From Salinigranum marinum (GTDB lineage: Archaea; Halobacteriota; Halobacteria; Halobacteriales; Haloferacaceae): a stretch of DNA of 64,000 bases. Shown here in pieces: positions 34,692 through 45,892 of this stretch. The notes beneath the pieces are model-generated. The model saw only the letters and a program-made list of their open reading frames with translations. It made no database searches and was not told the DNA's origin. Numbering within the stretch: position 1 is the stretch's first letter; the number at the start of each line of letters is the position of its first letter. Where the stretch lies: assembly GCF_024228675.1 (NCBI RefSeq), contig NZ_CP100461.1, positions 3,159,398 through 3,223,397 of the forward strand. The letters are read 5' to 3'. Both the position numbers and the translations under genes were made by a program.

Positions 34692-35206
34692 GACTCGTCG
34701 AGGGCGTCGCACACGTCGACGACGTCGACGCGTTCGTCTCGGAACTGAACGCGATCGGCGACGACCACGGGGTGACCGTCCAGGCGTTCGACGCGCGGTA
34801 CGTCGTCTCTCGCGCTCACCTCGAACGCGCGGTCGAACTCGCCGACCGCGCCCTCGCACGCGGGACGAACGTCGCCCGCGACCGCGGCGTCGAGATCCTC
34901 CTCTACGCCGCGGGCCGCCGACAGATCGACCGCGCGCTCACACTCGGCATTTCGCCCGGCGAGCGCCCGGTCGTCGTGCTGATCGACGCGCCGCCGGATC
35001 GGGTGGCACGCGAAACGGACGGGGACGAGACCGCGGCGGCCGCAGCGGTCGCGTCGCTCCTCGACCCGGTGGAGACGCTCGGCGAGGTCGACGCGTCCCT
35101 GATCCGGGCGTACTTCGACGTCGGTGACCCGGAACTGGCGGCGGTCGAGGGTGACCTCGCCGATATCGTACTCGAACGGGTCGCGCTGCTCGACGTCGAG
35201 AAGTAG
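34688..35206 (+). CDS. cgi121: KEOPS complex subunit Cgi121
   Basis: A 172-residue regulatory subunit of KEOPS, which with Kae1, Bud32 and Pcc1 makes the universal t6A modification of tRNA; Cgi121 recruits tRNA. Family-like features: the opening beta-strand [20 protein letters not shown], the region [20 protein letters not shown], the conserved [20 protein letters not shown] and the core [10 protein letters not shown]. Start GTG overlaps the hel308 stop (GTGA), so the two are translationally coupled, an arrangement common in haloarchaea. Confidence 0.85.
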   Translation: MRLVEGVAHVDDVDAFVSELNAIGDDHGVTVQAFDARYVVSRAHLERAVELADRALARGTNVARDRGVEILLYAAGRRQIDRALTLGISPGERPVVVLIDAPPDRVARETDGDETAAAAAVASLLDPVETLGEVDASLIRAYFDVGDPELAAVEGDLADIVLERVALLDVEK

Positions 35207-35210
35207 ACCG

Positions 35211-35250
35211 ACCCCTTCGTTTCCTCTCCATATTGTTATACATTTTATCG
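35211..35250. other. Half ORB-like sequence followed by an AT-rich tract
   Basis: ACCCCTTCGTTTC, identical to the G-run half of the oriC1 ORBs, then CTCTCCATATTGTTATACAT and TTTATC. It lies between the convergent cgi121 and ligA genes, so the T-rich part may also act as a terminator. Confidence 0.4.
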
Positions 35251-35311
35251 GTTGGCCGCTCGTCCCGACGGTCCCGTTCGGCCGTCCGGGACCGCGGTCA
35301 CGCCCGTCCAC

Positions 35312-37420
<2,109 letters not shown>

Positions 37421-37644
37421 TCACCCGTTGGTGGCACGGGGGTAAATGATCGGGGATGTGTGTCGCCCGTCGATCGGTCCCGCTCGTGACCGGGCACTCG
37501 CCCGTCGCTTCGTTTCGCTCGTCGCGTCGGCCGTGGACCGTGTGCTCCGCTCGGGCTCGGCCGCGTCCGTCCGGAGGCGTCCGTACTCCACGACACGCTG
37601 GCGTTCCGCGACGCTTATGCCCGGCGACCATGAACTGCCGGTAT

Positions 37645-38823
37645 ATGACCGAGGACTTCCTGCTCCTCAACCCCGGTCCCGTGCCGGTGACAGACGAGGT
37701 GCTCCAGTCGATGGCCGAGCCGATGGTGTCGCACCGCTCCGCCGAGTTCGAGGCGGTGTACGAGCGCGCCCAGGACGGACTCGACTACGTGTTCGAGCAC
37801 TCGTCGCTCTCCGGGGAGTCGACGACCGCCGAGGGGGGGACGTCGCTCGTCCTCAACGGCACCGCGACGATGGGGATGGAGGCGGCCATCACCAACCTCG
37901 TCGGCGAGGGTGGGGAAGTCGTCTCGCTGGTCAACGGGAAGTTCGGCCGCCGGTTCGCGCGGATCGCCGACCGCTACGCCTCCTGTACCAGGGTCGAGGC
38001 CGACTGGGGGGAGTCGATCCCGGTCGAGGCGGTCGCCGACGCGGTCACCGACGACACCGACGTCGTCACGCTGGTCCACAACGAGACTTCCACCGGACTC
38101 TTGAATCCGGGCACGGAGATCGGCGAGATCGCCCGCGAGCACGACGCCACGTTCGTCGTCGACGGAGTGACCTGTATCGGCGGCGACGAGTTCCTCATGG
38201 ACGAGTGGAACGTCGACATCGCCATCACCGACGCGCAGAAGGCGCTCGCGGCCCCGCCGGGGATTAGCGCGATGTGGGTCCGACACGGCGTCGAAGAGCG
38301 GTTTGACGGCGAGGCCGCTCCGTTCTACGAGGACCTCGACTGGCACCTCCGGAAGGAGGAGAGCCACCAGACGCCCTTTACCAGTGCCGTCCCGCTGTTC
38401 CGCGCGCTCGCGGTCGCCGTCGAGGACATCGTCGCCGAGACGATGCCGACGCGCATCCGCCGCCACCAGCGACAGGCCGCCGCGTTCCGCGCGGGGTTCG
38501 AGGCGATGGGCCTGGAACTGTTCGCGAACGCTGACGGACCCACGGAGCTTTCGAACACCGTCACGTCGGTGTCGCTCCCCGACGAGGTGTACGGCGACGA
38601 CGCCCCGGACTTCTTCGACGGCGTCGCCGAGCGCAACGTCAGCATCTCCGGCGGACAGGCACACCTCGGCGGACAGATCTTCCGCGTGTCGAACATGGGT
38701 CACCTCACGTCCGAGCAGGTGCTCCGTGGCGTCCGCACGGTCGGGGAGGCGATGGCCGACGCCGGCGTCGACGTGGAGACCGAAACCGGCGTCGAGGCGG
38801 CGCGGGCGGCGTTGGCCGAGTAA
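37645..38823 (+). CDS. Class V aminotransferase (alanine-glyoxylate / serine-pyruvate type)
   Basis: A PLP enzyme of 392 residues starting at the ATG 37645 (MTEDFLLLNPGPVPVTDEVL). Family motifs: LNPGPVPVTDEV, SHRSAEFEAVYERAQDGLDY, NGTATMGMEAAITNL, VDGVTCIGGDEF and the PLP lysine in DIAITDAQKALAAPPGIS. The C-terminal domain has VSISGGQAHLGGQIFRVSNM. This is the class V group that includes alanine-glyoxylate and serine-pyruvate aminotransferases, and in halophiles also phosphoserine-like enzymes; the substrate is not determined. An in-frame ATG 15 nt upstream is an alternative start. Confidence 0.85.
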   Translation: MTEDFLLLNPGPVPVTDEVLQSMAEPMVSHRSAEFEAVYERAQDGLDYVFEHSSLSGESTTAEGGTSLVLNGTATMGMEAAITNLVGEGGEVVSLVNGKFGRRFARIADRYASCTRVEADWGESIPVEAVADAVTDDTDVVTLVHNETSTGLLNPGTEIGEIAREHDATFVVDGVTCIGGDEFLMDEWNVDIAITDAQKALAAPPGISAMWVRHGVEERFDGEAAPFYEDLDWHLRKEESHQTPFTSAVPLFRALAVAVEDIVAETMPTRIRRHQRQAAAFRAGFEAMGLELFANADGPTELSNTVTSVSLPDEVYGDDAPDFFDGVAERNVSISGGQAHLGGQIFRVSNMGHLTSEQVLRGVRTVGEAMADAGVDVETETGVEAARAALAE

Positions 38824-38887
38824 CCGTCGAGTCGCCGCCGCCCCGGGCCCCGAAGACACTTATCGAACGCTCGGCGACCCTTCGGCG

Positions 38888-39418
38888 ATGCGCCGACCGA
38901 CCCGCCTCGTCCTCCTCGGCCTCCTCTCGCTCACGACGGCCTTCGCCCTCCCGTTCGTCGATTTCGTCACCGCCGACTGGGACCGCGACTACCGATACCG
39001 CGCTCCGACCGACGGCTTCTGCGCCGACGCCGTCGACGAGCCCCGCGCGGGGACGGCCGCCGACAGCGCCGTCGACGCCGATTTCGTCGTCGACCGGACG
39101 GCCCTCCCGACCGACGTCCGGCGACACGTCCGCCGCGCCGAGACGAACGGCTCGTACGTCGTCGAGACCGATCCAGGCGGGCCGTTCTCCTTTCCGAGCG
39201 ACTACCAGGCCCGCGGCGAGGGCTGTTACGCCGTCCGCGACACCGCCGGCGGCGACACCCGGTACCGGACGCTCGTGACGGACGCGGTCACCCACCGGGC
39301 GGATCCGTCGCAGGTTCGGGCCGTTCGGCTCGGTAGTCAGGTCGCTGCCGCCCTGGGTGGGCTCTCGCTTCTGGCCGGCGTCGGTCTCGGGATCCGCCGA
39401 CGGTGGCGACGCCGATAA
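38888..39418 (+). CDS. Membrane protein with two spans and an external domain
   Basis: A 176-residue protein: N-terminal transmembrane helix (RLVLLGLLSLTTAFALPFVD), an extracytoplasmic acidic domain with two cysteines (DGFCADAVDE and ARGEGCYAVRDT), and a C-terminal helix (AALGGLSLLAGVGLGIRRRW) ending in arginines (RWRRR). The cysteine pair could form a disulfide. Haloarchaeal-type topology; I do not recognise the family. Start ATG 38888 gives the signal-anchor at the very N-terminus; a TATA-like CACTTATC (about 38855-38862) precedes it by 26-33 nt. It follows the aminotransferase gene by 64 bp on the same strand. Confidence 0.7.
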   Translation: MRRPTRLVLLGLLSLTTAFALPFVDFVTADWDRDYRYRAPTDGFCADAVDEPRAGTAADSAVDADFVVDRTALPTDVRRHVRRAETNGSYVVETDPGGPFSFPSDYQARGEGCYAVRDTAGGDTRYRTLVTDAVTHRADPSQVRAVRLGSQVAAALGGLSLLAGVGLGIRRRWRRR

Positions 39419-39499
39419 AGTGGATCGCTCGGTCCACGCCGTGCGAAGAGTTATTGCGCCCCCCGTGGGTGTCTGTGTCTGGGTCACACGACAGCGTTC

Positions 39500-39622
39500 A
39501 TGCTGACGGCCGGCCACCCCGCGGGTACTGCGGGGACCGTCGCCGCCGTCGTGGCGGTGTACTTCCGGGACCGCGTCGCGAGCGCCGTCGGCCTCCCTCG
39601 TCGGTTCCGCCACCGCGAGTAG
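39500..39622 (+). CDS. Possible 40-residue membrane peptide
   Basis: MLTAGHPAGTAGTVAAVVAV followed by YFRDRVASAVGLPRRFRHRE. It has one weakly hydrophobic span and a basic tail. It is the only open frame of its size between the membrane protein and the convergent gene at 39648; no Shine-Dalgarno or clear TATA supports it. Confidence 0.35.
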   Translation: MLTAGHPAGTAGTVAAVVAVYFRDRVASAVGLPRRFRHRE

Positions 39623-39647
39623 CCGGGCAGGCGAGCGGCGACCGAAC

Positions 39648-40250
39648 TCAGAACGAGACGTCGGTCTCGAGATCCTCCGTCGCGTCCTCCAGCCCGTCGC
39701 GTCTGGCGTCCGACGCGAGTCGCGTCGACAGTTCTTCGTCGCTCAGGAGTTCGGCGAACTCGTCGCGGAAGCGGTGACTCGCCCGTGCGGCGGCGGTCTC
39801 GCTCTCGACGACGCGGTACGCGCGCCGCACCGCCTCGGCGTCGGCGTCGATCGCCTCGACGCACGCCTCCACGTCCGCGCCGTCGACGAACAGCCGACGG
39901 ACGGTCACGATCTCGATGTCGGTCGCGCGGTCGACGTCGGTGACCAGGTGGAGGTCCATCCGCGCCTCGAACACCTCCTGCGCCGTGATCCCGAGATCGG
40001 CGGCGATCTCGGCGTCGGTCTCGTCGTCGAAGAAGCGCCGCAGGACCGTCACGAGCGCGTCGTCGACCAGGGTCGAGCGGAAGTCGAACCGCTGGCGCAT
40101 CGTGGCGACGAGGTCCGTGAGACGCTCGTCCGTGGCTTCGTCATCCCCCCCGGCGAGCGACCCGCGCGTCTCCTCCTGTCGCTCGGTGACCGTATCGGAG
40201 CCCGTGGCGTCGATGAAGATGTCACGGAGTTCCTCGGTCTTATCGTCCAT
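39648..40250 (-). CDS. Conditioned medium-induced protein 4 family
   Basis: A 200-residue acidic protein beginning MDDKTEELRDIFIDATGSDT, a sequence I recognise from haloarchaeal proteins annotated as conditioned medium-induced protein 4. The middle has a helix-turn-helix-like arrangement: VDDALVTVLRRFFDDETDAE, IAADLGITAQEVFEARMDL, and later DGADVEACVEAIDADAEAVR. A regulatory, perhaps DNA-binding, role is plausible but unproven. Start at the ATG 40248-40250, where similarity begins; the open frame upstream is unsupported. It is divergent from bioY. Confidence 0.8.
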   Translation of the reverse strand: MDDKTEELRDIFIDATGSDTVTERQEETRGSLAGGDDEATDERLTDLVATMRQRFDFRSTLVDDALVTVLRRFFDDETDAEIAADLGITAQEVFEARMDLHLVTDVDRATDIEIVTVRRLFVDGADVEACVEAIDADAEAVRRAYRVVESETAAARASHRFRDEFAELLSDEELSTRLASDARRDGLEDATEDLETDVSF

Positions 40251-40425
40251 GGCGACCGGGCTACACCCTGCGGTGGTAAAAGCCTGCTGTCGCCACGCGT
40301 CGCTGACAGTTCGTATGGCGGTGATGTCGACAGCACGGGAACGGCCGGTGCCCACGGCAACCGCCCTCCGCCGCCCTTCGTCAACCAAACGATTAAAGCG
40401 GTTTACAGAACATCCTCGAACACAG

Positions 40426-41010
40426 ATGGCGACGAACACAGAGTCGGTCGAACTCGTCGGCGACGAGGTGGTCGGGAACGTGGCCCGCGCCGTCCTGTTC
40501 GCCGCCGCGACCGCGGCGACCGCACCCGTCGACCTCGTCCACCCGCTCGCACCGAACGTCCCGATCACCCTCCAGACGCTCTGGGTCTACCTCTCGGGGA
40601 TCGTCCTGGGGCCGCTCTGGGCCGGCTTCGCCTTCGTCCTCTACCTCCTCGCCGGCGTCGTCGGTCTCCCCGTCTTCGCCGGCGCGAACGCCGGGCTCGG
40701 CGTCGTCCTCGGCCCCACTGGGGGGTTCCTCGTCGGCTTCCCCCTGGCGGCCGCCACCATCGGGTTCGTGGCGCACGGGCGAGACGGCCTCAACCCACTG
40801 AGCGAGATCCCGGTCCCGCGACTGGCCGTCGCGCTCGTCGCCGGGAGCGCCGTCGTCTACGCGGCCGGGTCGGTCGGCTTCTCGCTCGTCCAGGGGATCG
40901 GCCTCCTGGCGAGCGTCACGGCCGTCGTGGTTCCGTTCCTGCCGGTGGCCGCGCTCAAGGCCGCCGTGACGGTCGCCATCGTCCGGAGCGACGCCATCGT
41001 CGCCCGCTGA
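40426..41010 (+). CDS. bioY: Biotin transporter S-component BioY
   Basis: The substrate-binding membrane subunit of an ECF biotin importer. 194 residues with six hydrophobic helices. Motifs of the family: VLFAAATAATAPVDLVHPLA, VPITLQTLWVYLSGIVLGPL (BioY signature), LAGVVGLPVFAGANAGLGVV and LGPTGGFLVGFPLAAATIGF. It is followed closely by the ATPase (8-bp gap) and the T-component genes, so the operon encodes a complete importer. GATTAAAG (40391-40398) is a TATA box 28-35 nt from the ATG. Transcription of such operons is usually biotin-controlled; no operator is recognised. Confidence 0.93.
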   Translation: MATNTESVELVGDEVVGNVARAVLFAAATAATAPVDLVHPLAPNVPITLQTLWVYLSGIVLGPLWAGFAFVLYLLAGVVGLPVFAGANAGLGVVLGPTGGFLVGFPLAAATIGFVAHGRDGLNPLSEIPVPRLAVALVAGSAVVYAAGSVGFSLVQGIGLLASVTAVVVPFLPVAALKAAVTVAIVRSDAIVAR

Positions 41011-41018
41011 GGTCGGTC

Positions 41019-41720
41019 GTGATCCGCACCCGGAACCTCACCCACCGGTACGGCGACAGCGTGGCCGTCGACGGCGTCTCGCTCTCCATCGACGACGGCG
41101 AGTTCCTCCTCCTCGCCGGACCGAACGGCTCGGGGAAGACCACGCTCGTCCGCCACTTCAACGGACTGCTCGAACCCGACTCGGGGATCGTGGAAGTGAA
41201 CGGCGAGGCAATCTCCGAGAACGTCGTCGCGGCGCGGACCGCGGTCGGCATGGTGTTCCAGGATCCTCGCGACGGCTTCGTCGCGGCTACCGTCGGTGCG
41301 GACGTCGCGTTCGGGCCCGAGAACCTCGGCCTCACGCACGACGAGATTGAACGCCGCGTCGACGACGCGCTCGCGGCGGTCCGTCTCCGGGAGAAGCGCG
41401 ACGCGCGGATCGAGGCGCTCTCTGGGGGCGAACGCGAACGGGTCGCCATCGCGGGCGCGCTCGCCATGGACCCCGACCACCTCGTCCTCGACGAGCCCTT
41501 TACCGGATTGGATTGGCCCGCACGGCGGGCGGTGCTGGAGCGCCTCGACGCGCTGCACGCTGCTGGCAAAAGCGTCGTCGTCGTCACGCACGACCTCCGG
41601 GACGTCGCCGCCCTGGCCGGGCGGGTCGTCGTCCTCACCCAGGGCCGGATCGCCCTCGACGCCCCGACCGACGAGATCGACCCCGACCGACTGACCGAGC
41701 GAGGGATCCGCCCGCCGTGA
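41019..41720 (+). CDS. bioM: Biotin ECF transporter ATPase BioM
   Basis: A 233-residue ATPase. Walker A is AGPNGSGKTTLVRHF, the Q-loop is AVGMVFQDPRDGFVAATVGA (typical of ECF A-subunits), the signature is ALSGGERERVAIAGALAMDP, Walker B is LVLDEPFTGLDWPARR, and the switch is VVVVTHDLRDVAAL. Start is a GTG 8 bp after the bioY stop. It energises BioY/BioN on the cytoplasmic side. Its length is compact; no regulatory extension. Confidence 0.92.
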   Translation: MIRTRNLTHRYGDSVAVDGVSLSIDDGEFLLLAGPNGSGKTTLVRHFNGLLEPDSGIVEVNGEAISENVVAARTAVGMVFQDPRDGFVAATVGADVAFGPENLGLTHDEIERRVDDALAAVRLREKRDARIEALSGGERERVAIAGALAMDPDHLVLDEPFTGLDWPARRAVLERLDALHAAGKSVVVVTHDLRDVAALAGRVVVLTQGRIALDAPTDEIDPDRLTERGIRPP

Positions 41721-41763
41721 CCCCCGTGCGACCGCCCACCTCACGCACGGTCAGGACGCGGCG

Positions 41764-42471
41764 GTGAGCCTCTCGTTCGTCGCGGGCGACTCGCTCGCCC
41801 ACCGCCTCGACCCGCGGACCAAACTCGCCGTGCAGGCGGGCTTTGCGGTCGCCGCGGTCGCCCACACGACGCCCGTCGGCTTGCTGGCGCTCTCGGGCGC
41901 GACGCTCGTCGTGCTCTTTCTCGCTGCGACGCCGGTCGCCGCGAGCCTCCGGTCGTACCGATCGTTCCTGCCGTTCCTCGTCGCCGCGCCGCTCGTTGAG
42001 GGGGCGACGCTCGGGCCGCCGTGGTTCGTCGTGAGCGACGCCACCGGTCCCGCCCTCGCCTCCTACCGGGTGGTGTTGCTGTTGCTCGTGTCGACGGCGT
42101 ACATCCGGACGACGCCCGTCCGGGAGTCCCGTGCTGCGATCCAACACCTCCTCCCGGGTCGCGTCGGCGTCCTCCTGGGCGCTGGTGTCGGTCTCGTCCT
42201 GCGGTTCCTCCCGCTGATGCGCCACGACCTCGCCACCATCCGGGCCGCGATGGCCGCACGACTCGGCGACCGCGCTCCCGTCCACGAGCGGATCCGGCTC
42301 GTCGGCGTGACCGGCCTCCGGCGGGTGTTCCTGCGCTCCGACCGCTTGGCGCTGGCGTTGCGGGCCCGCTGTTTCTCGTGGAACCCGACGCTCCCCCCGC
42401 TGTCGTTCTCCCGACGCGATTACCCCGCGCTGGGCGTGGCGGTCCTCCTGGCGCTGACCGCGCTCTTCTGA
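41764..42471 (+). CDS. bioN: Biotin ECF transporter T-component BioN
   Basis: A 235-residue membrane protein, start GTG (VSLSFVAGDSLAHRLDPRTK). About five hydrophobic helices with the typical LDPRTKLAVQAGFAVAAVAH opening of EcfT. The coupling helices carry the Arg-containing motifs RAAMAARLGDR and ALRARCFSWNP that contact the ATPases. Third gene of bioYMN, 43 bp after bioM. The module is self-contained with a dedicated T-component, so it should be a complete importer. Confidence 0.88.
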   Translation: MSLSFVAGDSLAHRLDPRTKLAVQAGFAVAAVAHTTPVGLLALSGATLVVLFLAATPVAASLRSYRSFLPFLVAAPLVEGATLGPPWFVVSDATGPALASYRVVLLLLVSTAYIRTTPVRESRAAIQHLLPGRVGVLLGAGVGLVLRFLPLMRHDLATIRAAMAARLGDRAPVHERIRLVGVTGLRRVFLRSDRLALALRARCFSWNPTLPPLSFSRRDYPALGVAVLLALTALF

Positions 42472-42546
42472 CGGCACACTCGGCACCGGCCCCGACCGTC
42501 GAAGTATTTTTCACTTTACACTCCACCGTTCTCATGGAATCCCCCG

Positions 42547-43221
42547 ATGAGCGTCATCGCCACTCTCGATGTCGCCGCCGAACATTTCGTTCTCGAAGCG
42601 GCCATCTCCGAACCCTCGGGGCTCCGCGTGCAACTCGAACGCGTGGTCCCCTCCGACGAGTGGTTCGTGCCGTACTTCTGGGTGGCCGATGGCTCCGTCG
42701 ACGCCATCGAGACTGCCCTCCGATCCGCGCCGGACATCGACTCGTTCCGCGTGTTAGACCGGATCAACGGGGAGGCGTTGCTCCGCGCGAACTGGTCGAC
42801 CGACGCGTCGCCGCTCGTCGAGACTATCCACGCCACCAGCGGAGAACTGCTCGACGCCGTCGGCACGGCCGGTGAGTGGCGGGTTCACCTCCGCTTTCCC
42901 GATCACACCGACCTGACCGAGTTCTACCGGCGGTGTCACGAACGGGGGATCCGGCTGGACTTCAAGCAGCTCCACAACCCGGGCGTCCCGACGGCGAGCG
43001 GTCTCGGTGCCGGGCTCACGGAGACCCAACGTGAGACGCTGTTGACCGCGCTGGAGCGTGGCTACTTCGACGTCCCCCGGGAAATCAATCTGGTCGAACT
43101 CGCTGCCGAGTTGGGCGTCTCGGACACAGCGGTCTCCCAGCGGCTCCGGCGCGGTATCTCCGGACTACTCGTGGCGGCGATCGAGGGAACCGAGAGCGCC
43201 GACGGGCCGTCAGCGGAGTGA
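42547..43221 (+). CDS. Bacterio-opsin activator-type HTH_10 regulator
   Basis: A 224-residue DNA-binding protein. The N-terminal domain (1-155) is the Bat-type sensor/binding domain (GLRVQLERVVPSDEWFVPYF, WRVHLRFPDHTDLTEFYRRC). The C-terminal HTH_10 domain (LTETQRETLLTALERGYFDV, LVELAAELGVSDTAVSQRLR) is the diagnostic module of haloarchaeal bacterio-opsin activator relatives. It lacks the PAS and GAF domains of true Bat. CTTTACA (42514-42520) is a TATA box 27-33 nt before the ATG, so a leaderless transcript is likely. Target genes are unknown; the biotin operon is upstream, the Fe-S reductase downstream. Confidence 0.85.
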   Translation: MSVIATLDVAAEHFVLEAAISEPSGLRVQLERVVPSDEWFVPYFWVADGSVDAIETALRSAPDIDSFRVLDRINGEALLRANWSTDASPLVETIHATSGELLDAVGTAGEWRVHLRFPDHTDLTEFYRRCHERGIRLDFKQLHNPGVPTASGLGAGLTETQRETLLTALERGYFDVPREINLVELAAELGVSDTAVSQRLRRGISGLLVAAIEGTESADGPSAE

Positions 43222-43392
43222 GTGCCGGCACGTAGTCGACGGCGTCGGCACAACGGTTAACACGACGCCGGACCCGGAATCTGGTATGCTACACTGTCGG
43301 CCACCGGCGCTCGAACGTTCGACGGTCGTCGCGTCCCGGGGTCGGTCTCGGGACCCGGCCGGACGCGGTACCGCGATCAGAGGGGCCGCGCC

Positions 43393-45504
43393 ATGACGGT
43401 CGGCGTTCTCCAGACGGTGACGCGCGAGACGTTCTGGACCATCGGTCCGGTGGGCGAGGCGGTGTTTTACTACCTCGCCGCGGTGGCGGTTCTCGTCTTC
43501 GGCTACGGCGTCTACGGGCGGTTCGCCCGCTACGCGCGCGGAACCGACGACCCGTTCGCCCGCCTCGACGACCTCTCGGGACGACTCCGCCGCGCCACGC
43601 GCATGCTCGTCTCCAACGAGGCCCAGTTCGACCGCGACCGCTACGCGGGGGTCATGCACGCGTTCATCGTCTGGGGCTTTCTCACCCTCCTCATCGGCAC
43701 CACAATCCTCGCGATCGACATCGACATCTACCGCCGTTTGACGGGGACGTCCTTCTTCGTCGGCGACTTCTACCTGTCGTACTCGCTGGTGATGGACGCG
43801 CTGGGGCTGCTGTTCGTCGTCGGCGTCGGCATGGCGATCTACCGGCGGTACCGGGTGAGAGAGGAGCGACTGTGGGGCAAACACACCGGCCTCGAGGACG
43901 ACGCCTTCGTCTGGACGCTCTTTCTCCTCGGCGTTGGGGGCTACCTCACCGAGGGACTGCGCATCGTCGGCACCGGTTTTCCCTCCTTCGAGACCGTGTC
44001 GTTCGTGGGCTACTTCGTCGCGCTCGTTCTCGACGCCGGGGGACTCTCGGCCGCGGGGGCCGAGACGCTGTACTCCTGGGCGTGGTGGTCTCACGCGATC
44101 CTGGCGCTCGCGTTCGTCGCCGCCGTCCCCTACGCGAAACCGTTCCACATGCTCTCGTCCTTTGCGAACATCGTCACGCGGGATGAACGGGCGGGTCGTC
44201 GCCTCCCCCGGGTCCCCGAACACCTCGCGCCCGACGAGATCGGCTACACCTCGGTGGCGGACTTCTCGTGGCGACAACTGCTCGACATGGACGCCTGCAC
44301 GAAGTGTGGCCGGTGTTCGTCCGTGTGTCCCGCGAAGGCTTCCGGACGCGACCTCGATCCGCGCGACGTGATCCTCGACCTGAAGACGTACCGCGAGTCG
44401 GTCGACGCGGGCGGCGAGGAGGTCGACATCGTGGCGGACGGCGGTTCGCCGGTGATCGCGGCGGAGTCGATGGAGTCGTGTATGGCCTGCATGGCCTGCA
44501 TGGACGCCTGCCCGGTCGACATCGAACACCTGACCCATTTCACGGAGATGAACCGCCGGCTCACGGAGACGGGCCAGCAACCGGAGCAGGTCCAGGAGGC
44601 GATGATGAACGTCTTCCAGAACGGCAACGCCTTCGGCGACCCCGCACGGAAGCGTCCGGCGTGGACCGAGGAGCTGGACTTCGAGGTGCCGGACGCCCGC
44701 GAGGAGTCGGTGGAGTTCCTCTGGTACGTCGGCGACTACCCCTCCTACGACGAGCGCAACCAGCGGGTCGCCCGCGCGCTCGCACGTATCCTCCACGAGG
44801 CCGGCGTCTCCTACGGCATCCTCTACGACGACGAGGCCAACGACGGCAACGACGTCCGAAGAGTGGGTGAAGAGGGGCTGTACGAGATGCTCGTCGAGGA
44901 CAACGCGAGGGCGATGGACGACTGCGACTTCGAGAAGATCGTCTGCACCGATCCCCACTCGTACAACACGTTCGAAAACGAGTACCCCGAGCTGGCGGCC
45001 GACCTCGGCGTCGACTTCGACTACCCCGTCTTCCACTACACGCAGCTGTTGCAGACGCTCGTCGACGAGGGCCGACTCGACCTCGGAACCGTCGACCGGA
45101 CGGTCACCTACCACGATCCCTGTCACCTCGGTCGGTACAACGGTGTCTTCGAGACGCCCCGCGAGGTCGTCGAAGCGACCGGCGCGGACCTCGTCGAGAT
45201 GCCACGCAACCGCGACGATTCGTTCTGTTGTGGCGGCGGCGGGGGCGGCCTCTGGATGGACCACGACGAGCACACGAAGCCGAGCGAGGAACGGCTGCGA
45301 GAGGCGACGGAGGACACCGTCCGCACGCCGGAGCAGTTCGTCGTCGCCTGTCCGATGTGCGCGACGATGTACGAGGACGGCCGTAAGACGGGCGGCTTCG
45401 AGGAACAGTTGGAGATCGTCGACGTGAGCGAACTCGTCGTCGAAGCGCTCGACGAGCGCGCGCGGGCGGGGACGGGCGGGACGACGCCGACGGCGGCGGA
45501 CTGA
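43393..45504 (+). CDS. Membrane heterodisulfide reductase-like Fe-S oxidoreductase
   Basis: A 703-residue integral membrane electron-transfer protein. The N-terminal part (about 1-270) has five to six helices like cytochrome-b/NarI-type subunits (AVFYYLAAVAVLVFGYG, MHAFIVWGFLTLLIGTTILA). It is followed by two 4Fe-4S binding sites (CTKCGRCSSVCPAKASGRD; CMACMACMDACPVDIEHL). The C-terminal half has two CCG domains: YHDPCHLGRYNG with CCGGGGGGLWM, and CPMCATMY. This is the architecture of EtfD-like or HdrDE-like proteins that pass electrons from acyl-CoA dehydrogenases/ETF to quinones. Start ATG 43393. The frame continues 171 bp beyond the upstream regulator. Confidence 0.87.
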   Translation: MTVGVLQTVTRETFWTIGPVGEAVFYYLAAVAVLVFGYGVYGRFARYARGTDDPFARLDDLSGRLRRATRMLVSNEAQFDRDRYAGVMHAFIVWGFLTLLIGTTILAIDIDIYRRLTGTSFFVGDFYLSYSLVMDALGLLFVVGVGMAIYRRYRVREERLWGKHTGLEDDAFVWTLFLLGVGGYLTEGLRIVGTGFPSFETVSFVGYFVALVLDAGGLSAAGAETLYSWAWWSHAILALAFVAAVPYAKPFHMLSSFANIVTRDERAGRRLPRVPEHLAPDEIGYTSVADFSWRQLLDMDACTKCGRCSSVCPAKASGRDLDPRDVILDLKTYRESVDAGGEEVDIVADGGSPVIAAESMESCMACMACMDACPVDIEHLTHFTEMNRRLTETGQQPEQVQEAMMNVFQNGNAFGDPARKRPAWTEELDFEVPDAREESVEFLWYVGDYPSYDERNQRVARALARILHEAGVSYGILYDDEANDGNDVRRVGEEGLYEMLVEDNARAMDDCDFEKIVCTDPHSYNTFENEYPELAADLGVDFDYPVFHYTQLLQTLVDEGRLDLGTVDRTVTYHDPCHLGRYNGVFETPREVVEATGADLVEMPRNRDDSFCCGGGGGGLWMDHDEHTKPSEERLREATEDTVRTPEQFVVACPMCATMYEDGRKTGGFEEQLEIVDVSELVVEALDERARAGTGGTTPTAAD

Positions 45505-45548
45505 ACGACGGGATACAACGCTTCCGTCCAGCGTCACGACAGGAGGAC

Positions 45549-45892
45549 ATGGAGCCCCGCATCAACCTCGTCACCCTCGGCGTCGCCGACGTCGACCGCG
45601 CGGTCGAGTTCTATCGTGAACTCGGCTTCCCCGTCGACCGCCGGGGCGACGCCGCGTTCTTCGAACTCGATGGCGCGTGGCTCTCGGTCTTCCCGCGCGA
45701 GGCGCTCGCCGCGGACGCGGGTGTCGACGCCGGCCAGACGAGATTCGACGGCGTCACGCTCGCACACAACGTCGGTTCGCGGGAGGAAGTCGACCGCGTC
45801 CTCGCCGAACTCGCCGCCGCCGGCGGCGAGGTGACCCAGCCGGGGAGAGAGACCGACTGGGGCGGCTACTCGGGCTCCGTCGCCGACGGCGA
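45549..45892 (+). pseudogene. VOC/glyoxalase gene, 3' truncated by a deletion
   Basis: Opens with Shine-Dalgarno AGGAGG (45541-45546) and MEPRINLVTLGVADVDRAVE, a typical small vicinal-oxygen-chelate protein, up to TDWGGYSGSVADGD. Normal members continue with a conserved DG-x-x-W-E tail. Here the sequence changes over at about 45876-45892 to the antisense of an alcohol dehydrogenase gene, so the last strand and a metal ligand are missing. The frame runs on to 46124 as meaningless tail (191 residues in total). Probably non-functional. Confidence 0.8.

Noticed and set aside
31911-34859. 982-codon minus-strand frame opposite hel308
   Set aside because: Antisense shadow; composition is Arg/Val/Asp-rich without family motifs, while Hel308 motifs are complete on the plus strand.
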